A stretch of DNA of 16,589 bases from JBCCFX01 sp039029515. GTDB taxonomy: Bacteria > Planctomycetota > Phycisphaerae > Phycisphaerales > SM1A02. The translations under genes and the position numbers were made by a program. The stretch covers positions 1-16,589 of the forward strand of contig JBCCFX010000073.1 in NCBI GenBank assembly GCA_039029515.1, given 5' to 3'. Shown here piece by piece: positions 7,781 to 15,711 of this stretch (position 1 is its first letter; each line of letters begins with the position of its first letter). The notes under the pieces were generated by a model. It was not told the origin of the DNA and did not search any database. It saw only the letters and a program-made list of their open reading frames with translations.

Positions 7781-9733
7781 ATGCATTGGCGAGCAAAGAC
7801 TCACCGCACGATCAGGACGGCTTCGGCCGTCCTGTCGTGCATTATCGTGTCATCGACGGCGCTGGCCGTGGATGACTATGTGACGGGACAGGTCCTCGTG
7901 GCGCCGCGCGCCGGTGAGAAACACATCCTTGCCGACACGCTTATCCAGATGCGCTGTCCGATTGTTCGCCAGGGCCAATACACGGATGTCATGGCCGTCG
8001 CCGTGCCGCCCGGCAACGAAGTATTCTGGATGGAACAACTGCGCCAGGCACCTGGCGTGGCCTACGCCGAACTCAATGGGATCGGCAGTGGTGGCGCTGT
8101 GCCAAATGACACGCACTTCGGTTCACAGTGGCATTTACTCAATTCAGGCCAATCTGGTGGCACGATCAATGCAGATATCGATGCCGACGAAGCCTGGGAC
8201 ATCACAACCGGCTCAACGAACATCGTGATCGCCGTGCTCGATACGGGCATCGACAGCGACCAGCCTGACTTTGCGGGCCGCATTGACCCTGACGGCATGG
8301 ACTTCGTCAACACAGACAATGATCCGGAAGCGGATCATCCGCACGGCACACATGTCGCAGGCTGCATCGCGGCCAACGCAAACGATTCGTATGGTGTTGC
8401 CGGGGTCGACTGGAACTGCAAGATCCTTCCGATCAAGGTTCTGAATTCCAGCAACCTCGGGACCACGCTCGATCTTGCCGAGGGCCTGAACTACGTCGCA
8501 ACGCAGGCTGACGTGCAGATCGTCAACATGAGCCTGATCAACTACCCGTTCCAATCCACCACGCTTGAGAATGCGATGCAGAACTGCCGGAACGCCGGCC
8601 AGGTGTTGATCGCGTGCGCCGGCAATGGCGGAATCGGAAATGCCGATGTCAGTTGGCCAGGTGGATCGACGCAGACCATTGCGATCGGTGCGACAACACG
8701 ATTGGACACTCGGGCCAGTTTCTCAGGAACAGGCGTCGCGTTGGACTTCGTTGCGCCCGGCCTGGACATCGCGACGGTCAACCATGGCAGTGCCGCGAAC
8801 AGTTTCGATCTCGCGTCGGGGTGTTCATTCGCGACGCCAATTACTGCGGGCGCCGTTGGCCTGCTCTTCGCCTACGCCGAAACGCTGAACGTCACCCTCG
8901 ATCAGGATCTTGTCTACCAACTGCTTCAGGACGGCGCTGAGGATGAGGTTGGACCACCCGGCGAAGATACGCCAGGCGAAGACAACTTCTTCGGCCACGG
9001 ACGAATCAACATTCGGGATTCACTGGATGAACTTCCACTGCTCGCAGACTGTGACGAGAACGGCACGCTGGACACGATCGACATCATGAACGATCCGCTG
9101 CGCGACGTTGACGGCAACGGCACGCTGGATGAGTGCGAGATGCCATCCAACAACGACTGCATCGACGGCCCGCTCGTGTTTGCCGGCTCGACGTTGATCA
9201 CAACGAATGGTGCGATGCCGACAGGGCCGACCGAAGCGTGCGGCGATTTTGAAAGCGATGTGTGGTTCCGGTTCACCGTCAGCGCGACCGACATCGTGAA
9301 CATCTCGCTCGAGAATGAGGACTTCGACGGCGAAATCGCTCTGTATACGTTCACATGCCCATCGACACCAAGTACGGCGCTCGAGTGCGCAAACGGCAGC
9401 GGACCGATGATCAGCACCATGCTGACACCATCGCTCTACCGCATTCGCGTATCAGGCAATAATGGTGAAACTGGTACCGGAGACCTCGTGCTGTCCTTCG
9501 GCGTGCAGACCCCGCCATGTCCGTGGGATTGTGCACCGGACAACGGCGATGGCACGTTTGGCAACGGAACGATCAACATTGACGATTTACTTCAGACCAT
9601 CAATGCATTCGGTGGTGCAGGCGGGCCATGTGACAATGCACCGGACAACGGTGATGGCACATTCGGGAACAACGTCATCAACATCGATGACATTCTCGGT
9701 GTCATCAATAACTTTGGCGCGTGCCCGTCATAA
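7781..9733 (+). CDS. Secreted subtilisin-like serine protease (S8 family) with dockerin-like tail
   Basis: 650 residues; ATG preceded by AAGGAG (7767-7772, 8-base gap). Signal peptide to about residue 29 ('VSSTALA'). A propeptide-like region spans about 32-105 ('YVTGQVLVAPRAG' to 'APGVAYAELN'). The catalytic domain, about 110-420, has Asp154 in 'VIAVLDTGID', His188 in 'HPHGTHVAG', oxyanion Asn282 in 'IACAGNGG' and Ser349 in 'ASGCSFATP'. In that last motif Cys348 replaces the usual Thr of GTS. Next come Asp/Asn motifs ('DCDENGTLD', 'DVDGNGTLDECE'), a pre-peptidase-C-like beta domain (about 457-575, with 'DVWFRFTVSATD' and 'YRIRVSG'), and two extended-loop EF-hand copies (584-650) ending FGACPS. 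Role: extracellular protein degradation or processing. Because it shares its end module with the upstream cytochrome, both may go to the same place. The catalytic set is complete, so activity is expected. Confidence 0.92.
   Translation: MHWRAKTHRTIRTASAVLSCIIVSSTALAVDDYVTGQVLVAPRAGEKHILADTLIQMRCPIVRQGQYTDVMAVAVPPGNEVFWMEQLRQAPGVAYAELNGIGSGGAVPNDTHFGSQWHLLNSGQSGGTINADIDADEAWDITTGSTNIVIAVLDTGIDSDQPDFAGRIDPDGMDFVNTDNDPEADHPHGTHVAGCIAANANDSYGVAGVDWNCKILPIKVLNSSNLGTTLDLAEGLNYVATQADVQIVNMSLINYPFQSTTLENAMQNCRNAGQVLIACAGNGGIGNADVSWPGGSTQTIAIGATTRLDTRASFSGTGVALDFVAPGLDIATVNHGSAANSFDLASGCSFATPITAGAVGLLFAYAETLNVTLDQDLVYQLLQDGAEDEVGPPGEDTPGEDNFFGHGRINIRDSLDELPLLADCDENGTLDTIDIMNDPLRDVDGNGTLDECEMPSNNDCIDGPLVFAGSTLITTNGAMPTGPTEACGDFESDVWFRFTVSATDIVNISLENEDFDGEIALYTFTCPSTPSTALECANGSGPMISTMLTPSLYRIRVSGNNGETGTGDLVLSFGVQTPPCPWDCAPDNGDGTFGNGTINIDDLLQTINAFGGAGGPCDNAPDNGDGTFGNNVINIDDILGVINNFGACPS
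9530..9730 (+). repeat. Tandem extended-loop EF-hand (dockerin-like) module, two copies
   Basis: Copies begin at Cys584 (9530) and Cys617 (9629) of the protease. They have the same APDNGDGTFGN-x(2)-INIDD-[LI]-L pattern as at 7527-7730. These two copies differ from each other at more bases than the pair in the cytochrome gene does. Confidence 0.8.
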
Positions 9734-9766
9734 TCGTTTATTGAGAACGCAAACGCTGAGATTGAC

Positions 9767-9797
9767 CAACCGTCGGCCCCCATGAGGCCGGCGGTTG
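9767..9797. terminator. Hairpin between convergent genes, probable bidirectional terminator
   Basis: Left arm 9767-9778 (CAACCGTCGGCC), 7-base loop 9779-9785 (CCCATGA), right arm 9786-9797 (GGCCGGCGGTTG). The stem is 12 base pairs with one G-U pair. It sits between the protease stop (9733) and the kinase stop (9802). Neither side has a strong T-tract, so efficiency is uncertain. Confidence 0.65.
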
Positions 9798-9801
9798 TCA
9801 T

Positions 9802-12510
9802 TCAGTTGCCGGAAGCGGTCGGCGTGGCGTTCAACGTCTCACGGCGCTTCGTCCAGATCGCGACATCTTCGGGGCGATTCCATTGCGAATACAGACTGAC
9901 GAAATCGCCGGCGAGATTGTGCATGACTGACTCTTCGAGGGCTTCGCGGTCCGCCATACCCCATGCATCATCGAGTCGAGCTTGCGCCTGTTCGTATTCC
10001 TCAAGACCAAGATGGGCTTGTGCGGCAAGCTGCAATGCGCCGACCGACCAGCCGAATGCGTTCGGCTTTGCTTCAAGATGGCGTTCTGCCAGTTCGCTCC
10101 AGATCTGAGCTTCGGATTTCGGGGCTTCTGCCGGCGACATGTATGCGAGCGCCTCGACGGCCCGTTTCGTTCGCGGATGTGACGGCGATTCGAAGACCGT
10201 GGCGAGAATGTGGAGCGCTTCGCGCTGGTACGTATTCGCTTGGTCGATGGCGCCTTTGGCCACATTGAGTTGGGCGAGATGAGACAGCGTCGTCGCCACA
10301 CTGTGATGGACATCGCTGTACACCTCGCGCTTGATCGACAACGCTTCGATGAGCATCGGTTCAGCTTCATTCATCCGATTGAGTTTCATGAGGCAGCTTG
10401 CGTGATTGCTCAGGCCGCCTGCAACATCGACGTGCCGATCGCCTCGGGCGGCACGGACCAGCCTGGTCGCGCGCTCGAGCCACATGGAAGCATCCTCATA
10501 CTGTTCCATGCGGAGGAGACACATGGCCATATTGTTCATGGTCCGTGCGGTGTATTCATTGTCCCCATCCCAATACGCACGGCTGATCCGGAGTGATTCT
10601 CGATACTGATCGAGCGCCGCTCGGTAGTCTTTTTCTTTCATGTCGCAGGCGGCAAGAAACTCGATCGTCTCGGCCGTCTTCTCATGAGCATCACCGAAGA
10701 CCTGCTGTCGCATGACGAGGGCTTCACCAAGCACCGCCCGAGCCTCGGAGAATCGACTCTGGAACCAGTAGACCGCGCCGAGATTGTTGAGCGCTTCTGC
10801 GAGCAGTGCGGACGGCTCGTCACTCACGGAGCGGAACAATTCAATCGACTTGATCAACTGCGCTTCGGCGGCAGAGAAATCTGATGCTTCTTTCCAGGCG
10901 AACCCCAGGCCGCCGCGCACCGCAGCCGCGACTTCCGGTTCACCGCCGAGGTCATTCTCAATCTCTGCTTCGATGTCATCAAGCATCTCGAGCACGGTGT
11001 AGTCCGGGCCACCCTTGCCGTCACGAGCATCGACCGATGCCACAACGCCACGGACGAAGTAATCCACGGTGCGCTCGGCAGTGGTCGTCTTTTTCTCAGC
11101 GATACCTTGCGCGTTCTCGGCGACACTCTTGGCATTCATCGCCGCCACGCCGAATCCGATGGATGCCCCGGTCAATACCACGAGGCCAACTGCGCACATC
11201 GCCACAACGGCGACGAACGTCCGGTTGCGGCGATAGAACTTCTGGAACGCATACACCGTGCTTGGCGGGCGCGCCGAGATCGGCTCATCGTTGAGATAAC
11301 GCTCAATGTCGTTCCGCAGCGCGTTGGCCGACTGGTACCGTCGTTCCGGCTCCTTCTCCAGTGCGTGAAGAATGATCGTCTCGACGTCACCCTTGAATTC
11401 AGGATGAGCGGTGCCGACGCGCTGGACATCCGTTTCACGGATCACGCGCGTCGCTTCGTAGATCGGCATGCTCGACAGGTCGTAGGGGAGCCGGCCGGTC
11501 AGGAACTCATGCAGCACGACGCCAAGTGCATAGACATCCGACCGCGTGTCGATCTTGCTCGGATCAGCCTCAACCTGTTCCGGACTCATGTACTGCACGG
11601 TGCCAACGAGCTGACCAACTTCGGTCTGCATCGTTGCGCCCTGCATATCGCTGTCGGTCGCACGGGCGACTCCGAAGTCGATGATCTTGGGCGTACCGTT
11701 GGCATCGATCAGAATGTTGCCGGGCTTCAGGTCGCGGTGAATAACACCTTTCTGGTGACCATGATGGATGGCGTCACAGATATCGAGGAACAACCGCAGT
11801 CTGTCGTTGGTGCTGAGCTGATGAGATTCGGCGTACGCATTCAGTGTCAGCGCATTGGGCACGAACTCCATGACGAAGTACGGCATGCCGCCGCGACCAT
11901 CGTCGTGTGTTCCGGCTTCATACACCTGGGCTATGTTCGGATGACGCAGGCGGCCAAGGATCTCGACCTCATAGTCAAACCGTCGCAGTGTGGATGGTGA
12001 CACGATGCCCGGCTTCATCACCTTCAACGCCACGGTGCGCCGAGGCTGCTCCTGCGTCGCCACGTACACCGTGCCCATGCCACCGGACGCAAGCACGCGT
12101 TCAATGGTGTACTGCCCGATCTGATCGGGCTGGTATTCATCGTGCATCATCGGCGGCGGCGCGGGGGCCTGGCGTCCGGCCGACGCCATCGTGGCATCTG
12201 CATCGATGTCGACCGAACCCGCAGCAACGGTGCGCGTGGCATCGTCGCCTTGTGGCGGCTGGTCGACAACGGTTTCATCGGCATCGCGCGAGGCGCGTTC
12301 AACGACTGGCTCCGCAGCATCCGATGGCGCGTCAGCGGGGCGGGAGACCTTCGTTTCATCTGTGGACGATAGGGACGCAGCGATCGTTTCGTCAGCCCCA
12401 GCGCCAACGTCGTCAGGAGTCCCATTGTGCTCAGGCCGAGCTTCCGTGGCCATCGCTTCCCTTACCTTCATCCCATCCGGTGTGAAGTTGTCGCTGATCC
12501 GCGATCTCAT
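9802..12510 (-). CDS. Membrane-anchored Ser/Thr protein kinase with TPR sensor domain
   Basis: 902 residues as listed. Residues 1-130 are a disordered Ala/Asp/Thr-rich leader. The kinase domain, about 134-408, has glycine loop 'ASGGMGTVYV', Lys163 ('VALKVMK'), catalytic loop 'HRDLKPGN' (Asp260, Asn265), Asp278 of 'DFG' and 'MSPEQ' at 308. All catalytic residues are present. One transmembrane helix lies at about 432-456. Beyond it, 500-850 is helical with about seven TPR units (for example 'EALNNLGAVYWFQSRFSEAR', 'TMNNMAMCLLRMEQYEDAS'). The PknB-like kinase faces the cytoplasm; the TPR part should lie across the membrane and bind protein partners. The ATG at 12510 has only a weak GGCGG upstream. 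ATG 12453 (residue 20) follows AAGGGA and is at least as likely a start. Divergent from the cysteine-repeat protein gene. Substrates are unknown. Confidence 0.93.
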   Translation of the reverse strand: MRSRISDNFTPDGMKVREAMATEARPEHNGTPDDVGAGADETIAASLSSTDETKVSRPADAPSDAAEPVVERASRDADETVVDQPPQGDDATRTVAAGSVDIDADATMASAGRQAPAPPPMMHDEYQPDQIGQYTIERVLASGGMGTVYVATQEQPRRTVALKVMKPGIVSPSTLRRFDYEVEILGRLRHPNIAQVYEAGTHDDGRGGMPYFVMEFVPNALTLNAYAESHQLSTNDRLRLFLDICDAIHHGHQKGVIHRDLKPGNILIDANGTPKIIDFGVARATDSDMQGATMQTEVGQLVGTVQYMSPEQVEADPSKIDTRSDVYALGVVLHEFLTGRLPYDLSSMPIYEATRVIRETDVQRVGTAHPEFKGDVETIILHALEKEPERRYQSANALRNDIERYLNDEPISARPPSTVYAFQKFYRRNRTFVAVVAMCAVGLVVLTGASIGFGVAAMNAKSVAENAQGIAEKKTTTAERTVDYFVRGVVASVDARDGKGGPDYTVLEMLDDIEAEIENDLGGEPEVAAAVRGGLGFAWKEASDFSAAEAQLIKSIELFRSVSDEPSALLAEALNNLGAVYWFQSRFSEARAVLGEALVMRQQVFGDAHEKTAETIEFLAACDMKEKDYRAALDQYRESLRISRAYWDGDNEYTARTMNNMAMCLLRMEQYEDASMWLERATRLVRAARGDRHVDVAGGLSNHASCLMKLNRMNEAEPMLIEALSIKREVYSDVHHSVATTLSHLAQLNVAKGAIDQANTYQREALHILATVFESPSHPRTKRAVEALAYMSPAEAPKSEAQIWSELAERHLEAKPNAFGWSVGALQLAAQAHLGLEEYEQAQARLDDAWGMADREALEESVMHNLAGDFVSLYSQWNRPEDVAIWTKRRETLNATPTASGN

Positions 12511-12716
12511 AGTCTACCGCCGTTCTCGGACGATCTGACTCCCGTTCTTCGAACACCGTGCGAAGATAGGCAGTCTCCTGGGGGTTCTACGCATCCGAAT
12601 TGCCCGGATTGGGTCTCGTTCCAAATCTGCCGTTGCGGTAGCATGGGCAAAGCGACCCGAGGGATCTGCCCGACGTGGCGGACATTCGGGGGTTCGGATC
12701 AGCCAAGGAGAAGGAC
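12511..12716. promoter_or_regulatory. Divergent promoter region between kinase and cysteine-repeat protein
   Basis: This 206-base gap must hold promoters for both directions. GGTAGCAT (12637-12644, +) and GGTAGACT (12518-12511, -) contain TAGNNT elements that could be -10 boxes, but no good -35 pairs with either. If the minus-strand box is real, transcription would begin at about 12505, which favours translation of the kinase from ATG 12453. Exact promoter positions are not established. Confidence 0.35.
12705..12710 (+). promoter_or_regulatory. Shine-Dalgarno sequence fixing the cysteine-repeat protein start
   Basis: AAGGAG ends 6 bases before ATG 12717-12719. The earlier in-frame GTG at 12675 has no such site and would place charged residues (SAKEKD) ahead of the signal peptide, so 12717 is preferred. 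Confidence 0.8.
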
Positions 12717-15539
12717 ATGCTTGGTGGCATGGTGTGGTCGGCAGTGCTCATGGCGGCTCTTTCGTCGAGCAATACCGTTGTAGGGCCGACGTGGGTAGAG
12801 GACGACAGCGGGTCCGATGCCGGTTCAACGCCGGCGACCGCGCAAAGTACATTGACCGCCGGCCCCGTCGCGCGCATCAGCGGCAAGCTCAGTGGGCTGG
12901 CAGACACGCTCCCGACGTTCGGACCGCCGGACCTCGAGGACATGTACATCATCCAGATCACCGAGCCGACGATTTTCAACGCGACGACGGTGCCGGAACT
13001 TGGTGGTGATGCGGATTTCAACACCGTCTTGTACCTGTTCGACATCGTTGGCAACCCGTTGCTGGGCAATGATGATTCTCGTTTCAACTTTGAGACGAAC
13101 ACGATCGAGTCCGAACAGTCAACGCTGATGAACATGTCAGATGATGGCACGAACATCGTCGTGCTTGATCCGGGCTTGTATCTCATCGTCATCACCGTGT
13201 TCCCGCGCGTACCCGAAGATGGCATGGGCAACCCGTTGTTCGTGTTCGATGATCCGTTCGAGACATCCGGCCCGGATCCGGGCGCGGAAGGCCCGATCGA
13301 AGAGTGGATGCCACAACCGATCGGCGCATGCTGTTTCATCGATCAACAACAAGGCGAACCGTTCGGCTCGGCGATCTGCTTTGAATCGACCGTTCAGAAT
13401 TGCGATGAAGCCGGCGGTGAATACCTCGGCGACGACACCGTCTGCGTCGGCGACTGCCTCGATCCGATCGGCGCGTGCTGTCAGGTCGATGGCGTGTGCT
13501 CACTGGAAACGCAGATTGACTGCGAAGGCAGCCTGAGCGGCGTCTACCTTGGCGACAACGTCCTGTGCGATCAGTGTGAAGTGTTATTCGGCGCCTGCTG
13601 CCTGGAACCGTCTGGCCTGGGTGGCCTCGGTTTCGAGTGTGAAGACCTGTTCACCGAATTGGGTTGCACCGATCTTGGCGGCATGTTCCTGGGGCTCGGC
13701 ACTAATTGTTTCGAGGATGAATGCCCGGAACCGACCGGCGCATGCTGTCTGACCCAGCAGCAGATTGCTGGCCTGAACTGCATCGAGGTGACGAGCGATG
13801 ACTGTGCCGCTGCGGGCGGCGCGTTCGTGGCGAATTTCACTGAATGCAACGATATGGTGTGCGGCGAAGCTGGCGCCTGCTGCTTTGACATCGGGATCCC
13901 GCTCGGGAGCACCTGCAGCGAACTGACAACCGCTGAGTGCTTCTTCCAGGGCGGCACGTTCCAGGGCATGGGCACCGAGTGCACGATAACGATCTGCGAT
14001 GGTGACGGCGCATGTTGTTACGACGATGGCAAGCTCGGCAACCTCTGTACGAATACCGACGAGATTGACTGCACCGAATCCTTCGGCGGCTACTTCCAGG
14101 GTGTCGGCACGTTCTGTGGTCAGCCTGACATCTGTGCCACGGGCGCATGCTGCGTGACGTCATCAATCGTTGGCGGCGACTTCTGTATTGCAGACGTGTT
14201 CGCAGAAGAATGCGATGAGCTGGGCGGCGTCTACCAGGGCGACGACACCGTCTGCAGTCCTGATCCCTGCAACCCACAGGGCGCGTGCTGCTTCGATGGA
14301 AGCGGTCCCGACTGCACGGTTACATCGGCCTTTAGTTGCAGTGTTGACTTTGGTGGTATTTGGCAGGGCGAAGGCACTGACTGCAGCACCTCGTGCCAGA
14401 CCGGTGCGTGCTGCTTCATCGGTGGCCTGACCCTTCAGGGACCGGGATGCGATGACTTCTCGTTCACGGAAGATTCGTGTATCGACTTCGGTGGTACGTA
14501 CGCAGGCGACAACACATTCTGCGAAGAAGGCACGTGCCCGACAGGACTCGGCGCATGCTGCTTTGGCGGCATGCCCTGCGAAGAACTGAGTGCCGTACAG
14601 TGCATCATCGACGGAGGCGAGTTCCAGGGTATTGGCACCGCGTGCATTGATGACCCGTGCGAAGAGCCGCCGCCATTCGCCGGTGGCGGCGGACTTGGTG
14701 ATCCCACGCCGGGCGATTACACCATCTTCCTGTCAGGCGTCGAAGGCTCTCTGGGCGACTGCGATAACAGCGGCACGCTGGACTTGCTCGAGACGGAGCC
14801 GGAATACCTGCCGATGATGGCGATGGTGGCCGACGAATGTGCTGATGCAGAATTCATCGGCCCGGGCATCATCTACAGCGGCAACACAAACACGTTGACA
14901 CCTTCGATGGTTGATGGTGTGCTCAATTGCGGGCTGTTCTTCGGCGTCGTCGATGGCTGGTACAAGTACCGACCGTCGTGGGCCGGCTCTGCCTTCGTCA
15001 ACGTCTCCGGCGGCGGTGCAACACCGTTCCTGTACGAGGTGTACGACGGCTGCCCCGCAGATGGCGGCGTTCGGATCGGATGCAACGATATCAATCCGGG
15101 CGGTGTCACCTTTGATGTCGACCGCGGTGCGACGTACTACATTCGATTTGCACTTCGCGGCAACGGCACGAGTCCGTTCAACCTGACGTTGTTCGGTCCG
15201 CGCGAACTGCTCAATCCGCTTGACTTCGATCGCAATGGTCTCCCGGACGTCTGTGACTGCCCGGAAGACGCGAATGACGACGGCATGGTCGATGTGTTCG
15301 ACTGGCTGTACATCATCAACAACTTCGGCCCGTGCCCGGCGATGCCAGATGAATGTCCGGCAGATCTCGACGGCAATGAAGTGGTCGATGTTGAGGATGT
15401 CATCGTCCTCTTCCAGGCCGGGTTCTTCGGCCCGTGCAATCCGGGCGGCATTCAGCAGGATGCGCCCCCGACCGATCAGTTCGATGAAGCTGATTTCGTT
15501 GCACCGATGTACCGGAAACCCCGCGACTCGAAGCATTGA
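12717..15539 (+). CDS. Large secreted protein with ten GACC six-cysteine repeats and dockerin-like tail
   Basis: 940 residues from ATG 12717. Signal peptide 'MLGGMVWSAVLMAALSSS' to about residue 20. Residues 30-185 look like a pre-peptidase-C-type beta-sandwich ('MYIIQITEPTIFNATT', 'FNTVLYLFD', 'PGLYLIVITV'). Residues 203-648 are ten tandem cysteine repeats, listed separately. The strand 'GDYTIFLSGV' (about 667) then seems to complete the first sandwich. 'GDCDNSGTLD' follows, then a second beta domain (about 702-828; 'GWYKYRPSWAGSAFVNVSG', 'TYYIRFALRG'). Two canonical EF-hand loops close the structured part: DANDDGMVDVFD (near 850) and DLDGNEVVDVED (near 882), each ending in FGPC. The acidic tail ends YRKPRDSKH. 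No catalytic motif was found. It is probably an extracellular structural or adhesive protein; function is unknown. It has its own terminator and appears monocistronic. Confidence 0.88.
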   Translation: MLGGMVWSAVLMAALSSSNTVVGPTWVEDDSGSDAGSTPATAQSTLTAGPVARISGKLSGLADTLPTFGPPDLEDMYIIQITEPTIFNATTVPELGGDADFNTVLYLFDIVGNPLLGNDDSRFNFETNTIESEQSTLMNMSDDGTNIVVLDPGLYLIVITVFPRVPEDGMGNPLFVFDDPFETSGPDPGAEGPIEEWMPQPIGACCFIDQQQGEPFGSAICFESTVQNCDEAGGEYLGDDTVCVGDCLDPIGACCQVDGVCSLETQIDCEGSLSGVYLGDNVLCDQCEVLFGACCLEPSGLGGLGFECEDLFTELGCTDLGGMFLGLGTNCFEDECPEPTGACCLTQQQIAGLNCIEVTSDDCAAAGGAFVANFTECNDMVCGEAGACCFDIGIPLGSTCSELTTAECFFQGGTFQGMGTECTITICDGDGACCYDDGKLGNLCTNTDEIDCTESFGGYFQGVGTFCGQPDICATGACCVTSSIVGGDFCIADVFAEECDELGGVYQGDDTVCSPDPCNPQGACCFDGSGPDCTVTSAFSCSVDFGGIWQGEGTDCSTSCQTGACCFIGGLTLQGPGCDDFSFTEDSCIDFGGTYAGDNTFCEEGTCPTGLGACCFGGMPCEELSAVQCIIDGGEFQGIGTACIDDPCEEPPPFAGGGGLGDPTPGDYTIFLSGVEGSLGDCDNSGTLDLLETEPEYLPMMAMVADECADAEFIGPGIIYSGNTNTLTPSMVDGVLNCGLFFGVVDGWYKYRPSWAGSAFVNVSGGGATPFLYEVYDGCPADGGVRIGCNDINPGGVTFDVDRGATYYIRFALRGNGTSPFNLTLFGPRELLNPLDFDRNGLPDVCDCPEDANDDGMVDVFDWLYIINNFGPCPAMPDECPADLDGNEVVDVEDVIVLFQAGFFGPCNPGGIQQDAPPTDQFDEADFVAPMYRKPRDSKH
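13323..14660 (+). repeat. Ten-copy GACC cysteine repeat array
   Basis: The copies start with GACC at 13323, 13470, 13590, 13737, 13872, 14007, 14142, 14280, 14403 and 14550, so the period is 40-49 residues. The consensus is GACC-x(n)-C-x(7-9)-C-x(3-4)-GG-x-aromatic-x-G-x-[DG]-x-x-C-x(2-4)-C. Every copy has exactly six cysteines, sixty in total, which suggests three disulfides per unit. An 18-base identity (13428-13445 and 14238-14255) between copies 1 and 7 hints at internal exchange. The array is entirely in frame. Confidence 0.9.
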
Positions 15540-15566
15540 TCCGCTGACGTATTGCCACATTCATTC

Positions 15567-15603
15567 ACGCCGCTCGATCCCCATGATCGAGCGGCGTTGT
15601 TTT
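15567..15603 (+). terminator. Intrinsic terminator after the cysteine-repeat protein gene
   Basis: A perfect 12-base-pair stem, ACGCCGCTCGAT (15567-15578) with ATCGAGCGGCGT (15586-15597), closes a 7-base loop CCCCATG. It is followed by TGTTTT. It begins 27 bases after the stop codon at 15537-15539. Confidence 0.88.
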
Positions 15604-15650
15604 ATCGTCCTTTGCCCTTGCCTTCTGCCGCCAACGGTTGATTTCAACCG

Positions 15651-15678
15651 TTGCCCACCCATGTCCGTGGGGTAGAAT
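15651..15678 (+). promoter_or_regulatory. Sigma70-like promoter for the sugar dehydrogenase gene
   Basis: TTGCCC (15651-15656), a 16-base spacer, then TAGAAT (15673-15678) preceded by GG. The predicted start would be near 15685, giving a leader of about 27 bases that contains the Shine-Dalgarno AAGGAG (15699-15704). It lies just after an intrinsic terminator, so an independent promoter is expected here. Confidence 0.45.
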
Positions 15679-15711
15679 AGAAGGTTGGGGGGACGGACAA
15701 GGAGTAGCTCC

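Noticed and set aside
11107..12000. Plus-strand open frame of 297 codons inside the kinase gene
   Set aside because: It is the complement of the kinase domain, whose catalytic motifs are complete on the minus strand. The translation shows no domain or signal.
12587..13339. Minus-strand open frame of 250 codons at the start of the cysteine-repeat gene
   Set aside because: Antisense to the signal peptide and first beta domain; Ser/Pro-rich shadow without motifs.
13323..14660. Regular repeats that might be taken for a CRISPR array
   Set aside because: The repeats are imperfect, spaced 120-147 bases apart, and preserve one coding frame with conserved cysteines.
14733..15560. Minus-strand open frame of 275 codons opposite the cysteine-repeat protein
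   Set aside because: It mirrors a frame with EF-hand motifs and a matching terminator on the plus strand. No recognisable protein features.
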